A stretch of 64,000 nt of DNA from Arthrobacter agilis (lineage in GTDB: Bacteria; Actinomycetota; Actinomycetes; Actinomycetales; Micrococcaceae). Shown here one piece after another: positions 35,963 through 46,241 of this stretch. The notes below the pieces were generated by a model that made no database searches, was not told the DNA's origin, and saw only the letters and a list, made by a program, of their open reading frames with translations. The stretch is from contig NZ_JAUSXO010000001.1 in the NCBI RefSeq assembly GCF_030816075.1, positions 62,001 to 126,000 on the forward strand. The letters are read 5' to 3'. The translations under genes and the position numbers were made by a program. Position 1 is the stretch's first letter. Every line of letters starts with the position of its first letter.

Positions 35963-36862
35963 ATGGGTACCGATCCGTCAGGCACACTCGACCAGGAGGA
36001 TCCGCGCGGTCCCGCCGTCGACGCATCCACCGAGCTGCAGGAGTATCCGGGCTTCACGGAGCGCATGGATCCCCGCCCGGACCACGGCGAGGACAGCTAC
36101 ACCGGTCACGGGCGGCTGGCCGGTCGGCGCGCCTTCATCACCGGCGGCGACTCCGGGATCGGCCGGGCCGTGGCCCTCGCCTTCGCGCGGGAGGGCGCCG
36201 ACGTCGCCATCGGCTACCTGCCGGCGGAGGAGGAGGACGGCGCCAGCTGCCTCGAGCTGATCCGCGCCGAGGACCGCACGGCGCTCGCCGTCCCGGGCGA
36301 TCTGCGGGACGAGGCGTATGCCCCGTCCGCCATCCGGCAGGTGGTGGAGGGTCTCGGCGGGCTGGACATCCTCGTCAACAACGCGGGTTTCCACATCGCC
36401 CAGCCGGCCGGCCTGCCGGACATCGACGCCGGGCAGCTGCGCCGCACGTTCGAGACGAACGTCTACGGCACCATCTGGCTCACCCAGGCGGCACTGCCCC
36501 ACCTGGGCGAGGGCGCCTCCATCATCAACACCACGTCGATCCAGGGCTACCACCCGTCGACCAGCCTCATGGACTACGCCGCCACGAAGGCCGCGCTCAA
36601 CAACCTGACCTTCAGCCTCGCCGAACTGCTGGGGGAGCGCGGCATCCGGGTGAATGCCGTCGCGCCGGGACCCGTCTGGACACCCCTGCAGCCCGCCACC
36701 ACCACCAGCGAGAAGCTGGACTCGTTCGGCGAGGGCACGCCGCTCGGCCGCATGGGACAGCCGGCGGAACTGGCGGGGGCATACGTGTTCCTCGCGTCCA
36801 ACGACGCCCGGTACGTCTCCGGCGAGGTCCTCGGCGTGACCGGTGGAAAACCCCTCGCCTGA
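35963..36862 (+). CDS. SDR-family oxidoreductase (YghA/YhdF-like)
   Basis: 299-residue NAD(P)-dependent short-chain dehydrogenase of the long-N-terminus subgroup, with the typical lead-in EYPGFTERMDPRPDHGEDSY. Cofactor motif GGDSGIGRA, NNAG and catalytic YAATK are present. AGGAG five bases before 35963 sets the start. It is divergent from the PKS operon; involvement in that pathway cannot be shown. The family has been linked to general stress aldehyde/ketone reduction. Confidence 0.9.
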   Translation: MGTDPSGTLDQEDPRGPAVDASTELQEYPGFTERMDPRPDHGEDSYTGHGRLAGRRAFITGGDSGIGRAVALAFAREGADVAIGYLPAEEEDGASCLELIRAEDRTALAVPGDLRDEAYAPSAIRQVVEGLGGLDILVNNAGFHIAQPAGLPDIDAGQLRRTFETNVYGTIWLTQAALPHLGEGASIINTTSIQGYHPSTSLMDYAATKAALNNLTFSLAELLGERGIRVNAVAPGPVWTPLQPATTTSEKLDSFGEGTPLGRMGQPAELAGAYVFLASNDARYVSGEVLGVTGGKPLA

Positions 36863-36979
36863 CCGGGCGCCCCTCAGCGCCCCGGTCCGGACCAAGCCGG
36901 GCGGCGCCGCGCGACGAAGTACAGCTACCAGCGCCGCAGGCCCGCCGTCCGGCGGCCGGCTGACACGGACAGGCTGATC

Positions 36980-37693
36980 GTGAACCTCCTGACTGCACCG
37001 CCCGCCAGATGCCGCACGCTCCTGACCACCGTCGCGCTCGCTGCGTCCCTGGCCCTCGCGGGGTGCGGTGCCGTCGAGGAGAATCCGCTGGGCGTGAACA
37101 CCGTGGCCGGGCAGGCCCAGCCGGACGCCTCCGGGGAGACGGGTGCGCCCTCCGGGACCCCGTCGGGTGACCCCGACGGGGGCAGCCGGACGGCGTCCGT
37201 GGCGGGTGCCCTCGGCGATCTCGGCGACGACCCGCTGAATGTCGGTATCGACGGTGCGGAGCTGTGCGGGGTGCAGCCCGACGACAGTCGCCTGCGCTAC
37301 ACGGTGATGCTCCACAACCCCACGCTGGAGACCTTCACCTTCGGCGAGATGACACTGGGCGATCCGCAGGGCCTGGTCATCCTCTCATCCATGGTGCAGA
37401 CGGCCAACCGCGAGGGGCACCACCATGCCGGCGCCGAGGCAGGGGCCCACGGGGAGCACACCGCCACGCCCACGCCCACCAAGGCTCCGGAGCCGATCGG
37501 TCCGCCGGTGCCGGCGGAGGGCTACCAGTTCGTGCCCGACGCGCACGTCAACATCATCGTCACCGTCGAACTCGCCGACGGCGTGACCCACGGGAGTGCC
37601 GACAACATCCTCGTCGCATTCTCCACACCGGAGCGCGACTACTCCGTGGCCCACGACCTGAAGATCGACGTCGACGCCACGTCCTGCGGCTAG
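36980..37693 (+). CDS. Hypothetical lipoprotein with His-rich segment
   Basis: 237-residue secreted lipoprotein with lipobox ALAGC (Cys29) after a hydrophobic signal. A Gly/Ser/Asp-rich linker follows. The mature domain contains a His-rich patch EGHHHAGAEAGAHGEH near 145-160 that could bind metal. The family is not recognised. The start is GTG. It shares a bidirectional terminator with the convergent Rpf-like gene. Confidence 0.75.
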   Translation: MNLLTAPPARCRTLLTTVALAASLALAGCGAVEENPLGVNTVAGQAQPDASGETGAPSGTPSGDPDGGSRTASVAGALGDLGDDPLNVGIDGAELCGVQPDDSRLRYTVMLHNPTLETFTFGEMTLGDPQGLVILSSMVQTANREGHHHAGAEAGAHGEHTATPTPTKAPEPIGPPVPAEGYQFVPDAHVNIIVTVELADGVTHGSADNILVAFSTPERDYSVAHDLKIDVDATSCG

Positions 37694-37873
37694 CCGGGAT
37701 CCTGCCGGGGGCGGCCGGGACGGGAGCGGTCCAGCGACCTGCCCGGACACGGGGTGCAGGGAGTCGTCCGACACGCCGGCCGACCACCCCTCGACGGTGG
37801 CACCGCGCTGCGGGCCGGATGCGGCCGGCAGGGGTGCAACCCCGAAGGCGATGGCGGAGCCGCGCGGTTAAAG

Positions 37874-37910
37874 CACCGGACCCCCGCCTCGAGGAGGCGG
37901 GGGTCCGGTG
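37874..37910. terminator. Bidirectional terminator, 17-base perfect stem
   Basis: CACCGGACCCCCGCCTC and its exact complement around GAG, between the convergent His-rich lipoprotein and Rpf-like genes. Confidence 0.8.
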
Positions 37911-37975
37911 GATCAGCTCGGGTGTGCCGTTCGGCCCCGGGCCGGGGCGTGTGCCCGGCCCGACGGTCGGCTGGA

Positions 37976-38671
37976 CTAGGCCGGGAGCTGCAGGACGTGA
38001 CCGGTGAAGATCAGGTCCGCGTGGATGACGGTGTCGGCGTTGGCGGCGAAGAGTGCCTGCCAGCCGCCCGTGACGCCGAGCTTGGTGGCGATGGAGCTGA
38101 GGGTGTCACCCGACTGGATGGTGTAGGTCTCGCCGCTGAGCGTGACGGGAGCCACGGCGACAGGCGCCTCGGCGACGGGGGCGACGGCGACAGGCGCCTG
38201 GACCGGTGCCTGGACGGGTGCCTGGTACTGCACGGGAGCCTGGACCGCCGTCTGGTACTGGTACTCGACGGGAGCTGCGGCCACGGGGGCCGGAGCCTGC
38301 TGGACCGGCACGGTGCCGGGGTTGGCGCCGCTGCTCAGGCCGAGCTTGGAGGAGCATGCGGGCCATGCGCCCCAGCCCTGGCCGGCGAGGACGTTCTCGG
38401 CAACAGCGATCTGCTGCTCACGCGATGCGCCCTGAGGGGAGCCCTGGCCACCGAAGGCTGCCCAGGTGGAGGGGGTGAACTGCAGGCCACCGGAGAATCC
38501 GTTGCCGGTGTTGGTGCCCCAGTTGCCGCCGCTCTCGCACTGTGCGAGGGCATCCCAGTCGCTCGCGGGGGCTGCGTTGGCCGCGCCGGCTGCTGCACCG
38601 AGGCCGAGGCCGGTGAGTGCTACTGCGGCGAGTCCACGGCGTGCGCTGGTGCTGAATTTGTGTGTATTCAT
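37976..38671 (-). CDS. Resuscitation-promoting factor-like transglycosylase with LysM
   Basis: Secreted peptidoglycan hydrolase, 231 residues. Signal peptide 1-34, then an Rpf domain (about 36-115) with catalytic Glu46 in [20 protein letters not shown] and a disulfide Cys pair, a Pro/Val/Ala/Gln linker of short APVQ-type repeats, and a C-terminal LysM ([17 protein letters not shown]). It would cleave glycan strands during growth or exit from dormancy. The ATG at 38671 lacks a close ribosome site; an in-frame GTG at 38740 is less likely because it adds a charged stretch before the signal. A long leader precedes it. Confidence 0.9.
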   Translation of the reverse strand: MNTHKFSTSARRGLAAVALTGLGLGAAAGAANAAPASDWDALAQCESGGNWGTNTGNGFSGGLQFTPSTWAAFGGQGSPQGASREQQIAVAENVLAGQGWGAWPACSSKLGLSSGANPGTVPVQQAPAPVAAAPVEYQYQTAVQAPVQYQAPVQAPVQAPVAVAPVAEAPVAVAPVTLSGETYTIQSGDTLSSIATKLGVTGGWQALFAANADTVIHADLIFTGHVLQLPA

Positions 38672-38739
38672 GGGGTTACGATGCTCCGAGAGGCCACCCG
38701 CACTAGGTCCGTCCCCGGACTTCTTCGCGCCGCTGCTCA

Positions 38740-38862
38740 CCTTGACGGTTTAGAGGTCATGGTTCGGCAGCCGCCTGTTGAGCAACGAGCGGTGGAGGGC
38801 GGCGCCGGGCATTCATCGCTGCTCGATGGACGGCAGCTTTTCGCTTCCCCGGACGGGGAACT
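38740..38862 (-). promoter_or_regulatory. Candidate c-di-AMP (ydaO-like) riboswitch in Rpf leader
   Basis: The predicted leader of about 190 bases contains, in order on the minus strand, GGGGAAGC, GATGAATGC and GCCGAACC followed by AAACC. These resemble, imperfectly, the GGGGAACC, GGGTGAATC and GCCGAACC...AACC blocks of the ydaO class, which commonly precedes rpf-type genes in actinobacteria. The first block can also pair in a local TTCCCC-GTCC-GGGGAA hairpin, which argues against it. Together with the promoter and the terminator of fdhA this accounts for most of the 389-base gap between the Rpf-like gene and fdhA. Confidence 0.35.
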
Positions 38863-38868
38863 TCCTCC

Positions 38869-38897
38869 ACCGTATGGCATTTTTCATTCGTTGCCAA
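38869..38897 (-). promoter_or_regulatory. Promoter of the Rpf-like gene
   Basis: Minus strand TTGGCA (38897-38892) and TACGGT (38874-38869), spaced 17 bases, close to the sigma-70/SigA consensus. Transcription would start near 38862, leaving a leader of about 190 bases. Confidence 0.5.
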
Positions 38898-39003
38898 ACC
38901 GGTACGGTGCGGTGCTTGACATTGAGCAAAAACAAGGGAGCAGCGCTGGCCGATTTGAGTATCGTCTGGCACACTAGGCGCCGCACACTCCGGAACGCGC
39001 AGC

Positions 39004-39034
39004 AAAAGGGCCCGAACAGTGCGTTCGGGCCCTT
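39004..39034 (-). terminator. Intrinsic terminator of fdhA
   Basis: Minus-strand AAGGGCCCGAAC-N5-GTTCGGGCCCTT followed by TTGCT, giving a TTTT run at the base; 27 bases past the fdhA stop. Confidence 0.85.
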
Positions 39035-39060
39035 CCCGGGATGGGGTCCCGGTGCTACTG

Positions 39061-40284
39061 TCAGGCGGCCTTGGCCAGGTACCCGTTGGGATCCAGCACG
39101 TACTTCGTCGCAGCCCCGGCGTCGAACTCCTCGTAGCCGCGCGGTGCGTCGTCCAGTCCGATCGACTTGGCGTTGACGGCCTTCGCGATCTGCACACGGT
39201 CATGCAGGATCGCCATCATGAGCCCCCGGTTGTACTTCATCACCGGACACTGGCCGGTGGTGAAGGACAGCGACTTGGCCCAGCCCGTGCCCAGGCTGAG
39301 CGACAGGGACCCGACCTTCGCGGCATCGTCGATCCCACCCGGATCCCCCGTGACGTACAGGCCGGGGATACCCAGGGCGCCGCCTGCCGCCGTCACCTGC
39401 ATCAGGGAGTTCAGCACCGTGGCCGGTGCCTCGGTCGCCGAACCGCTACCGTGGCCGCGGGCCTCGAAACCGACGGCGTCGACACCGCAGTCGACCTCCG
39501 GCACTCCCAGCAGCTGCTCGATCTGGTCCCGCGGATCCCCCTTGGACACATCGACGGTCTCGCACCCGAAGCTGCGGGCCTGGGCCAGCCGCTCCTCGTT
39601 GAGGTCACCCACGATGACGACGGCGGCACCCAGCAGTTTCGCCGATGCCGCGGCGGCAAGGCCCACCGGCCCGGCCCCTGCGACGTAGACGGTGGAACCG
39701 ACGCCGACCCCGGCCGTCACGGCACCGTGGAATCCCGTGGGGAAGATGTCCGACAGCATGGTGAGGTCGAGGATCTTCTCCAGCGCCTGCTCCCGGTCCG
39801 GGAACTTCAGCAGGTTCCAGTCCGCATACGGCACGAGCACGTACTCGGCCTGCCCTCCCACCCAGCCGCCCATGTCCACGTACCCGTAGGCGCTGCCCGG
39901 ACGGTCGGGGTTCACATTGAGGCAGATGCCCGTCTTGCGCTCCTTGCAGTTGCGGCACCGCCCGCACGCGATGTTGAAGGGGACCGAGCAGATGTCGCCC
40001 ACCTTGATGAACTCGACGTCACGCCCCACCTCGACGACCTCGCCGGTGATCTCGTGACCCAGGACGAGGTCCGCGGGAGCCGTGGTGCGGCCCCGGACCA
40101 TGTGCTGGTCGGATCCGCAGATGTTCGTGGCGACGGTCTTCAGGATCACGCCGTGATGGACGGACCGGCCGACGTTGGCCGGGTTCACCCCCGGCCCGTC
40201 CTTCAGTTCGAAGGTGGGGTAGTCGATGTCGATGACCTCGACCTTGCCTGGTCCCTTGTACGCAACAGCTCTGTTTCCGCTCAT
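39061..40284 (-). CDS. fdhA: Formaldehyde dehydrogenase, glutathione-independent
   Basis: 407-residue zinc medium-chain dehydrogenase of the glutathione-independent formaldehyde dehydrogenase type. Catalytic zinc region NICGSDQHMVRGRT, GHEITGEVVEVG, structural-zinc cysteines in CGRCRNCKERKTGIC and NAD-binding VAGAGPVGLAAA are present; the long insert with GYGYVDMGGWVGGQAEYVLVP-type residues is diagnostic. It oxidises formaldehyde (and some aldehydes) to the acid with NAD+. GGGAAG precedes the ATG. It is divergent from an SDR gene. Confidence 0.93.
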   Translation of the reverse strand: MSGNRAVAYKGPGKVEVIDIDYPTFELKDGPGVNPANVGRSVHHGVILKTVATNICGSDQHMVRGRTTAPADLVLGHEITGEVVEVGRDVEFIKVGDICSVPFNIACGRCRNCKERKTGICLNVNPDRPGSAYGYVDMGGWVGGQAEYVLVPYADWNLLKFPDREQALEKILDLTMLSDIFPTGFHGAVTAGVGVGSTVYVAGAGPVGLAAAASAKLLGAAVVIVGDLNEERLAQARSFGCETVDVSKGDPRDQIEQLLGVPEVDCGVDAVGFEARGHGSGSATEAPATVLNSLMQVTAAGGALGIPGLYVTGDPGGIDDAAKVGSLSLSLGTGWAKSLSFTTGQCPVMKYNRGLMMAILHDRVQIAKAVNAKSIGLDDAPRGYEEFDAGAATKYVLDPNGYLAKAA

Positions 40285-40380
40285 GGAACTTCCCTTTCGT
40301 TCATTCCGTTCGTGGTGCGCCCGGTTGCCCGGACGCGGGAACCGGCGGACGCGGACGATGAAGAAGAGCCCGCTGTCCCC

Positions 40381-40400
40381 CGGTAGCGCAGAACCTACCG
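40381..40400. promoter_or_regulatory. Inverted repeat CGGTAG-N8-CTACCG
   Basis: Perfect six-base arms in the fdhA/SDR divergent region, about 100 bases before fdhA. Possible operator; no other support. Confidence 0.25.
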
Positions 40401-40479
40401 CGCAGGGGGTCGCATGGACGTTGCATGGGCCCGCCCGGCCGCCTTGCGGAACGTGCGGGGTCGGGGGCAGGGTAGCCCC

Positions 40480-41283
40480 ATGACTGACACGGTCCTCATC
40501 ACCGGGGCTACCTCCGGCATCGGAGCGGAATTCGCCCGCCAGTTCGCCGAGCGCGGCTGCCGGCTCGTCCTCGTGGCGCGCAGTGTCGTCCCGCTCGAGG
40601 AGACGGCCGCCGCGCTCCGTGCGCGCTGGGGTGTCGACGTCGAGACGATCGCCGCGGACCTGCTCGACGACGACGGCCTGGGGCGGGTGCTCGCACGCCT
40701 GCGCGCCGCGGAGCCCGGGAGCGGGGCCGGGGCGCCAGCGGGGGAGGGCGGTGCGCGCGCCGCGGTCACCGTCCTGGTGAACAACGCGGGCTACGGGCTG
40801 GTGCGGCCCTTCGCCGACAACACGCTCGACGACGAGATCCGCCACCTCCGCATCCACGTCGAGGTGCCGCTGTCCCTGGCGCACGCCGCCCTGCAGTCGA
40901 TGCGGTCCCGCAGGGCGGGCACCATCATCAACGTGGCGAGCGTCGCGGGTTTCACGCCGAGAGGGACCTACGGGGCGGCCAAGGCGGCGATGATCAGCTT
41001 CAGCCGCTGGGCGAACCTCGCCTACGGGGCCGAGGGGATCCGGGTGACGGCCGTCTGCCCGGGCTTCGTACACACCGACTTCCACCAGCGCATGGGCGCG
41101 GACAAGGGGAGCGTGCCCGGTTTCCTGTGGCTCGACGCAGGACGCGTGGTCCGGGAGGCGTTGCGGGACACCGCGGCCGGCAAGGCCGTGTCGGTCCCGA
41201 GTCGTCGCTACAAGGCACTCAGCGCACTCGCCCGCGTGGCGCCGCCGTCCGTCGTGGCACGCCTCGCGGCGCGGGGCCGCTGA
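40480..41283 (+). CDS. SDR-family oxidoreductase
   Basis: 267-residue classical short-chain dehydrogenase: TGATSGIGAEFARQF cofactor loop, VNNAGYG, and catalytic YGAAK. An Ala/Gly-rich insert at about 80-100 (EPGSGAGAPAGEGGARAA) is a lineage-specific expansion. The ATG at 40480 begins the Rossmann fold directly; the ribosome site is weak. The substrate is unknown. It is divergent from fdhA. Confidence 0.88.
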   Translation: MTDTVLITGATSGIGAEFARQFAERGCRLVLVARSVVPLEETAAALRARWGVDVETIAADLLDDDGLGRVLARLRAAEPGSGAGAPAGEGGARAAVTVLVNNAGYGLVRPFADNTLDDEIRHLRIHVEVPLSLAHAALQSMRSRRAGTIINVASVAGFTPRGTYGAAKAAMISFSRWANLAYGAEGIRVTAVCPGFVHTDFHQRMGADKGSVPGFLWLDAGRVVREALRDTAAGKAVSVPSRRYKALSALARVAPPSVVARLAARGR

Positions 41284-41408
41284 CCGCAGGGCGGCGAGGC
41301 CGCCACCATCGGCCGGTCGGCTGATTGAGGCGTTCCGGTGCCCACTCGGGTCGCGCTGCCGCCATCGATCCGGACGCTCCGTCCGTCCGCTCCGCAGTCG
41401 AGCTGCGC

Positions 41409-41562
41409 GTGTCGCCGCCGAGCAGGGCGCTTCCTCCACGCACCCCGGTGCCGACCCGTCCTGCCCTGGCCTGCTGTGTCGCCGCCGATCCGGGCGCTTC
41501 GTCCGCGCACCCCGTCGGCGACCCGTCCCGCCTAGCCTGCTGTGTCGCCGCCGTCCCAGGCG
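41409..41562. repeat. Imperfect 66-67 bp tandem repeat (2.3 copies)
   Basis: Each copy begins GTGTCGCCGCCG; starts are at 41409, 41476 and 41542 (partial). Copies 1 and 2 share most positions, including GCGCTTC-TCC-CGCACCCCG and GACCCGTCC. The copies overlap the 3' end of the minus-strand gene at 41532-41981 and extend past it. Together with the SDR 3' flank this accounts for the gap 41284-41531. Confidence 0.7.
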
Positions 41563-41981
41563 TGGAACTCCGCCGCGGCGTCCTCGGGGTGGCGGTGCCG
41601 GGGATCGGGCGCGCCGCCCTCGAAGGCGGCGGGTACGGCCCCTGCCTCATGGGTGCCCTGTTCGTCCCGGATCCCGGCCGCGCGATGCCCGGCTGATCCT
41701 GCCGAGCGTTCGAGGACGTCCGCGCGCCGGTCCGTGCCCGGACGGCCGTCGTCGATGTGCCGCGCCCCGTCGGCGCGTTCCGTGGCGGCGGCGGGAGCGG
41801 CGGGGGTGTCGCCGGGCCCTCCGCGGGCCGGGTCGACGGTCGGATCGCCGTCCTGCGCTGCCTCCCGGTCGGCACGCGCGGCTTCCTTCTCACGCGGCGG
41901 GACGGGCGCTGCCGGGCCGAGCGGGTGGTCCGCCGGCAGGCCGGCGCCGTCGGGGTTGCCTGCGCTGCTCGGCTCGGTCAT
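41532..41981 (-). CDS. Acidic disordered protein of unknown function
   Basis: 149-residue hydrophilic protein, MTEPSSAGNPDGAGLPADHP at the N-terminus, rich in Ala, Gly, Asp, Arg, Pro and without hydrophobic core, so probably intrinsically disordered. Real-gene evidence is the AGAAGGAG ribosome site directly upstream of ATG-ATG (41984/41981) and the acidic composition typical of stress-related small actinobacterial proteins. The reading frame lies in high-GC DNA, so a spurious frame is still possible. It is divergent from the YegP-like gene. Confidence 0.55.
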   Translation of the reverse strand: MTEPSSAGNPDGAGLPADHPLGPAAPVPPREKEAARADREAAQDGDPTVDPARGGPGDTPAAPAAATERADGARHIDDGRPGTDRRADVLERSAGSAGHRAAGIRDEQGTHEAGAVPAAFEGGAPDPRHRHPEDAAAEFHAWDGGDTAG

Positions 41982-42125
41982 CATGCTCCTTCTCGATCAT
42001 GCCCTGGTATGCCTGCGGGACGGCGTGCTGCCCCGGCTGGGTCACGCCACGGCCGCCTCGCACCCACTGTGCCATGCGTGCCCGCTACCCGTCCGAACGG
42101 GTATCCCGCCAGGGGCAAAACAGGT

Positions 42126-42140
42126 CGCTAAGTATGCTTA
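42126..42140. promoter_or_regulatory. TAAGTATGCTTAT motif shared with 32050-32064
   Basis: GCTAAGTATGCTTAT, containing the inverted repeat TAAG-N4-CTTA, just before an AT-rich TTATAG. The reverse complement gives a perfect TATAAT at 42145-42140. It is placed between the divergent disordered-protein and YegP-like genes. Confidence 0.35.
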
Positions 42141-42192
42141 TTATAGGAGACCGCAGGTTTGTGGAGATCGCTCCGTACAAGGAGGTAGGACG

Positions 42193-42456
42193 ATGGCAGG
42201 TTACTTCAAACTGGTGGACGCTCACGATGACGGTTTCCGCGTGAAACTGACCGCTCCGGATGGAACGCTCGTCGCAGTCTCCACCTTCTACGCCTCGAAG
42301 GAAGAGGCGATCGCAGGGATCGAGCTGATCCGCGAGATCGCCGGCACCGGCCCCGTGGTCGACCACAGCCGTGTGGCGTCCTCCGACCAGGACGAGCTGT
42401 TCGTCGGGCTGCAGGGGACCTCCGGCAGGGACGGTGGCGCACGCAGCGACGCGTGA
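42193..42456 (+). CDS. YegP-like DUF1508 domain protein
   Basis: 87-residue protein with one YegP/DUF1508 repeat: YFKLVDAHDDGFRVKLTAPD, then STFYASKEEAIAGIELI. The fold is small alpha-beta; the function is unknown. A consensus AAGGAGGT lies before the ATG. The last 15 codons and the stop lie in a 54-bp segment that is perfectly duplicated immediately downstream. Confidence 0.88.
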   Translation: MAGYFKLVDAHDDGFRVKLTAPDGTLVAVSTFYASKEEAIAGIELIREIAGTGPVVDHSRVASSDQDELFVGLQGTSGRDGGARSDA

Positions 42457-42523
42457 GCCGCACGGCAGGGGACCTCCGGCAGGGACGGTGGCGCACGCAG
42501 CGACGCGTGAGCCGCACGGCAGG
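42411..42523. repeat. Perfect 54-bp tandem duplication
   Basis: Units 42411-42464 and 42465-42518 are identical (GCAGGGGACCTCCGGCAGGG ... GAGCCGCACG), with GCAGG starting a third copy. Unit 1 contains the C-terminal codons and stop of the YegP-like gene; unit 2 lies between that stop and the acnA promoter. Confidence 0.95.
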
Positions 42524-42560
42524 ACGGGCCGCAGGCAAGGGATCCCGCGACACGGTGTAC

Positions 42561-42608
42561 CACTGTATACAGTGACGTCGGATGTGGAATAGGATGGTGT
42601 CATTCCAC
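42561..42608. promoter_or_regulatory. acnA promoter with two palindromes
   Basis: CACTGTATACAGTG (42561-42574) is a perfect 14-base palindrome with the GTATAC core common in FadR/FCD-type GntR operators. GTGGAAT-N11-ATTCCAC (42584-42608) is a second inverted repeat and encloses TAGGAT (42590-42595), a likely -10 box. The two elements cover the whole predicted promoter, 27-74 bases before acnA. Confidence 0.55.
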
Positions 42609-42634
42609 GAATCTCTCTGAAGGGAGCCAACGTC

Positions 42635-45478
<2,844 letters not shown>

Positions 45479-45490
45479 CGCCACGAGGTT

Positions 45491-45520
45491 CCGGGCCGGG
45501 AGGAGGACCTCCCGGCCCGG
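45491..45520 (+). terminator. Terminator-like hairpin after acnA
   Basis: CCGGGCCGGGAGG / CCTCCCGGCCCGG perfect 13-base stem around AGGA, 12 bases past the acnA stop; no U-tract. Confidence 0.55.
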
Positions 45521-45573
45521 GCCGTACGCAGGGCGTCCGCCCTGCCACCGATCCGCGACACCGAGGGGGCGCC

Positions 45574-46239
45574 ATGACCGAGTCAACGGAACTGTCGGCG
45601 CGCGTGGACGGCGACGCCATCTTCCGCGTCCTCCGGAGCGAGATCCTCGCCGGCGTCCACCCGCCGGGCACGGCCCTCCGGGAGGTGGTGATCTCGGAGC
45701 GCTTCGGTGTCTCCCGGACCCCGGTACGCGAGGCCCTCAGCAGGCTGCAGCACGAGCGCCTGCTCGAGCGCGCGGCGCGCGGCCTCCAGGTCCCGCAGAT
45801 CGACCCGCAGGAAGTCATCCAGATCTACGACCTGCGCGTCATGCTCGAGGAGGAAGCCGCCGGCCAGGCCGCCCTCAACCGCGGCACCGCGGACATCATG
45901 CGCCTCGAGGCGCTGCTGGAACGCGACCGCGCCGTCGTCGATCCCGACGACACCACGAAGGTCACCAACAACCTGGAGTTCCACACCTCGCTGTGGGCCT
46001 CCGCACGGAACCCCATCCTCATGGACCTGCTGCAGCGGCTCTCGACCCACCTCATCCACACGCCACGCTCCACGCTGTCCGTCGGTGACCGGTGGCAGGA
46101 GGTGCTCCTCGAGCACGAGGCGCTCATCAGTGCCATCACCGAACGGCGCAGCGACGACGCCCGCGCCATCGCCCGCACCCACATGGAGACGGCCCGCACC
46201 CTCCGCCTGCAGTTGCTCCGCACCACGGCGGCGGACTGA
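45574..46239 (+). CDS. GntR-family transcriptional regulator (FCD)
   Basis: 221-residue regulator. The winged helix at about 15-75 includes GTALREVVISERFGVSRTPV and EALSRLQHERLLER; the FCD all-helical ligand domain occupies about 85-215 with metal-site-type residues in EFHTSLW and LEHEALISAI. It is two bases upstream of the nucleoside hydrolase, so probably controls the nucleoside hydrolase-ECF operon. GAGGGGG precedes the ATG. Whether it also reads the GTATAC palindrome before acnA is untested. Confidence 0.9.
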   Translation: MTESTELSARVDGDAIFRVLRSEILAGVHPPGTALREVVISERFGVSRTPVREALSRLQHERLLERAARGLQVPQIDPQEVIQIYDLRVMLEEEAAGQAALNRGTADIMRLEALLERDRAVVDPDDTTKVTNNLEFHTSLWASARNPILMDLLQRLSTHLIHTPRSTLSVGDRWQEVLLEHEALISAITERRSDDARAIARTHMETARTLRLQLLRTTAAD

Positions 46240-46241
46240 TC

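Noticed and set aside
38916-38921. TTGACA on the plus strand as a promoter
   Set aside because: No matching -10 and no plus-strand gene downstream before fdhA's convergent terminator.
41890-42075. 61-codon minus-strand frame overlapping the start of the disordered-protein gene
   Set aside because: No ribosome site and arginine-rich shadow composition; the AGAAGGAG-preceded frame at 41981 is preferred.
42411-42523. Tandem 54-bp repeat as a CRISPR or attachment site
   Set aside because: Two adjacent identical units without spacers, cas genes or an integrase; a simple tandem duplication explains it.
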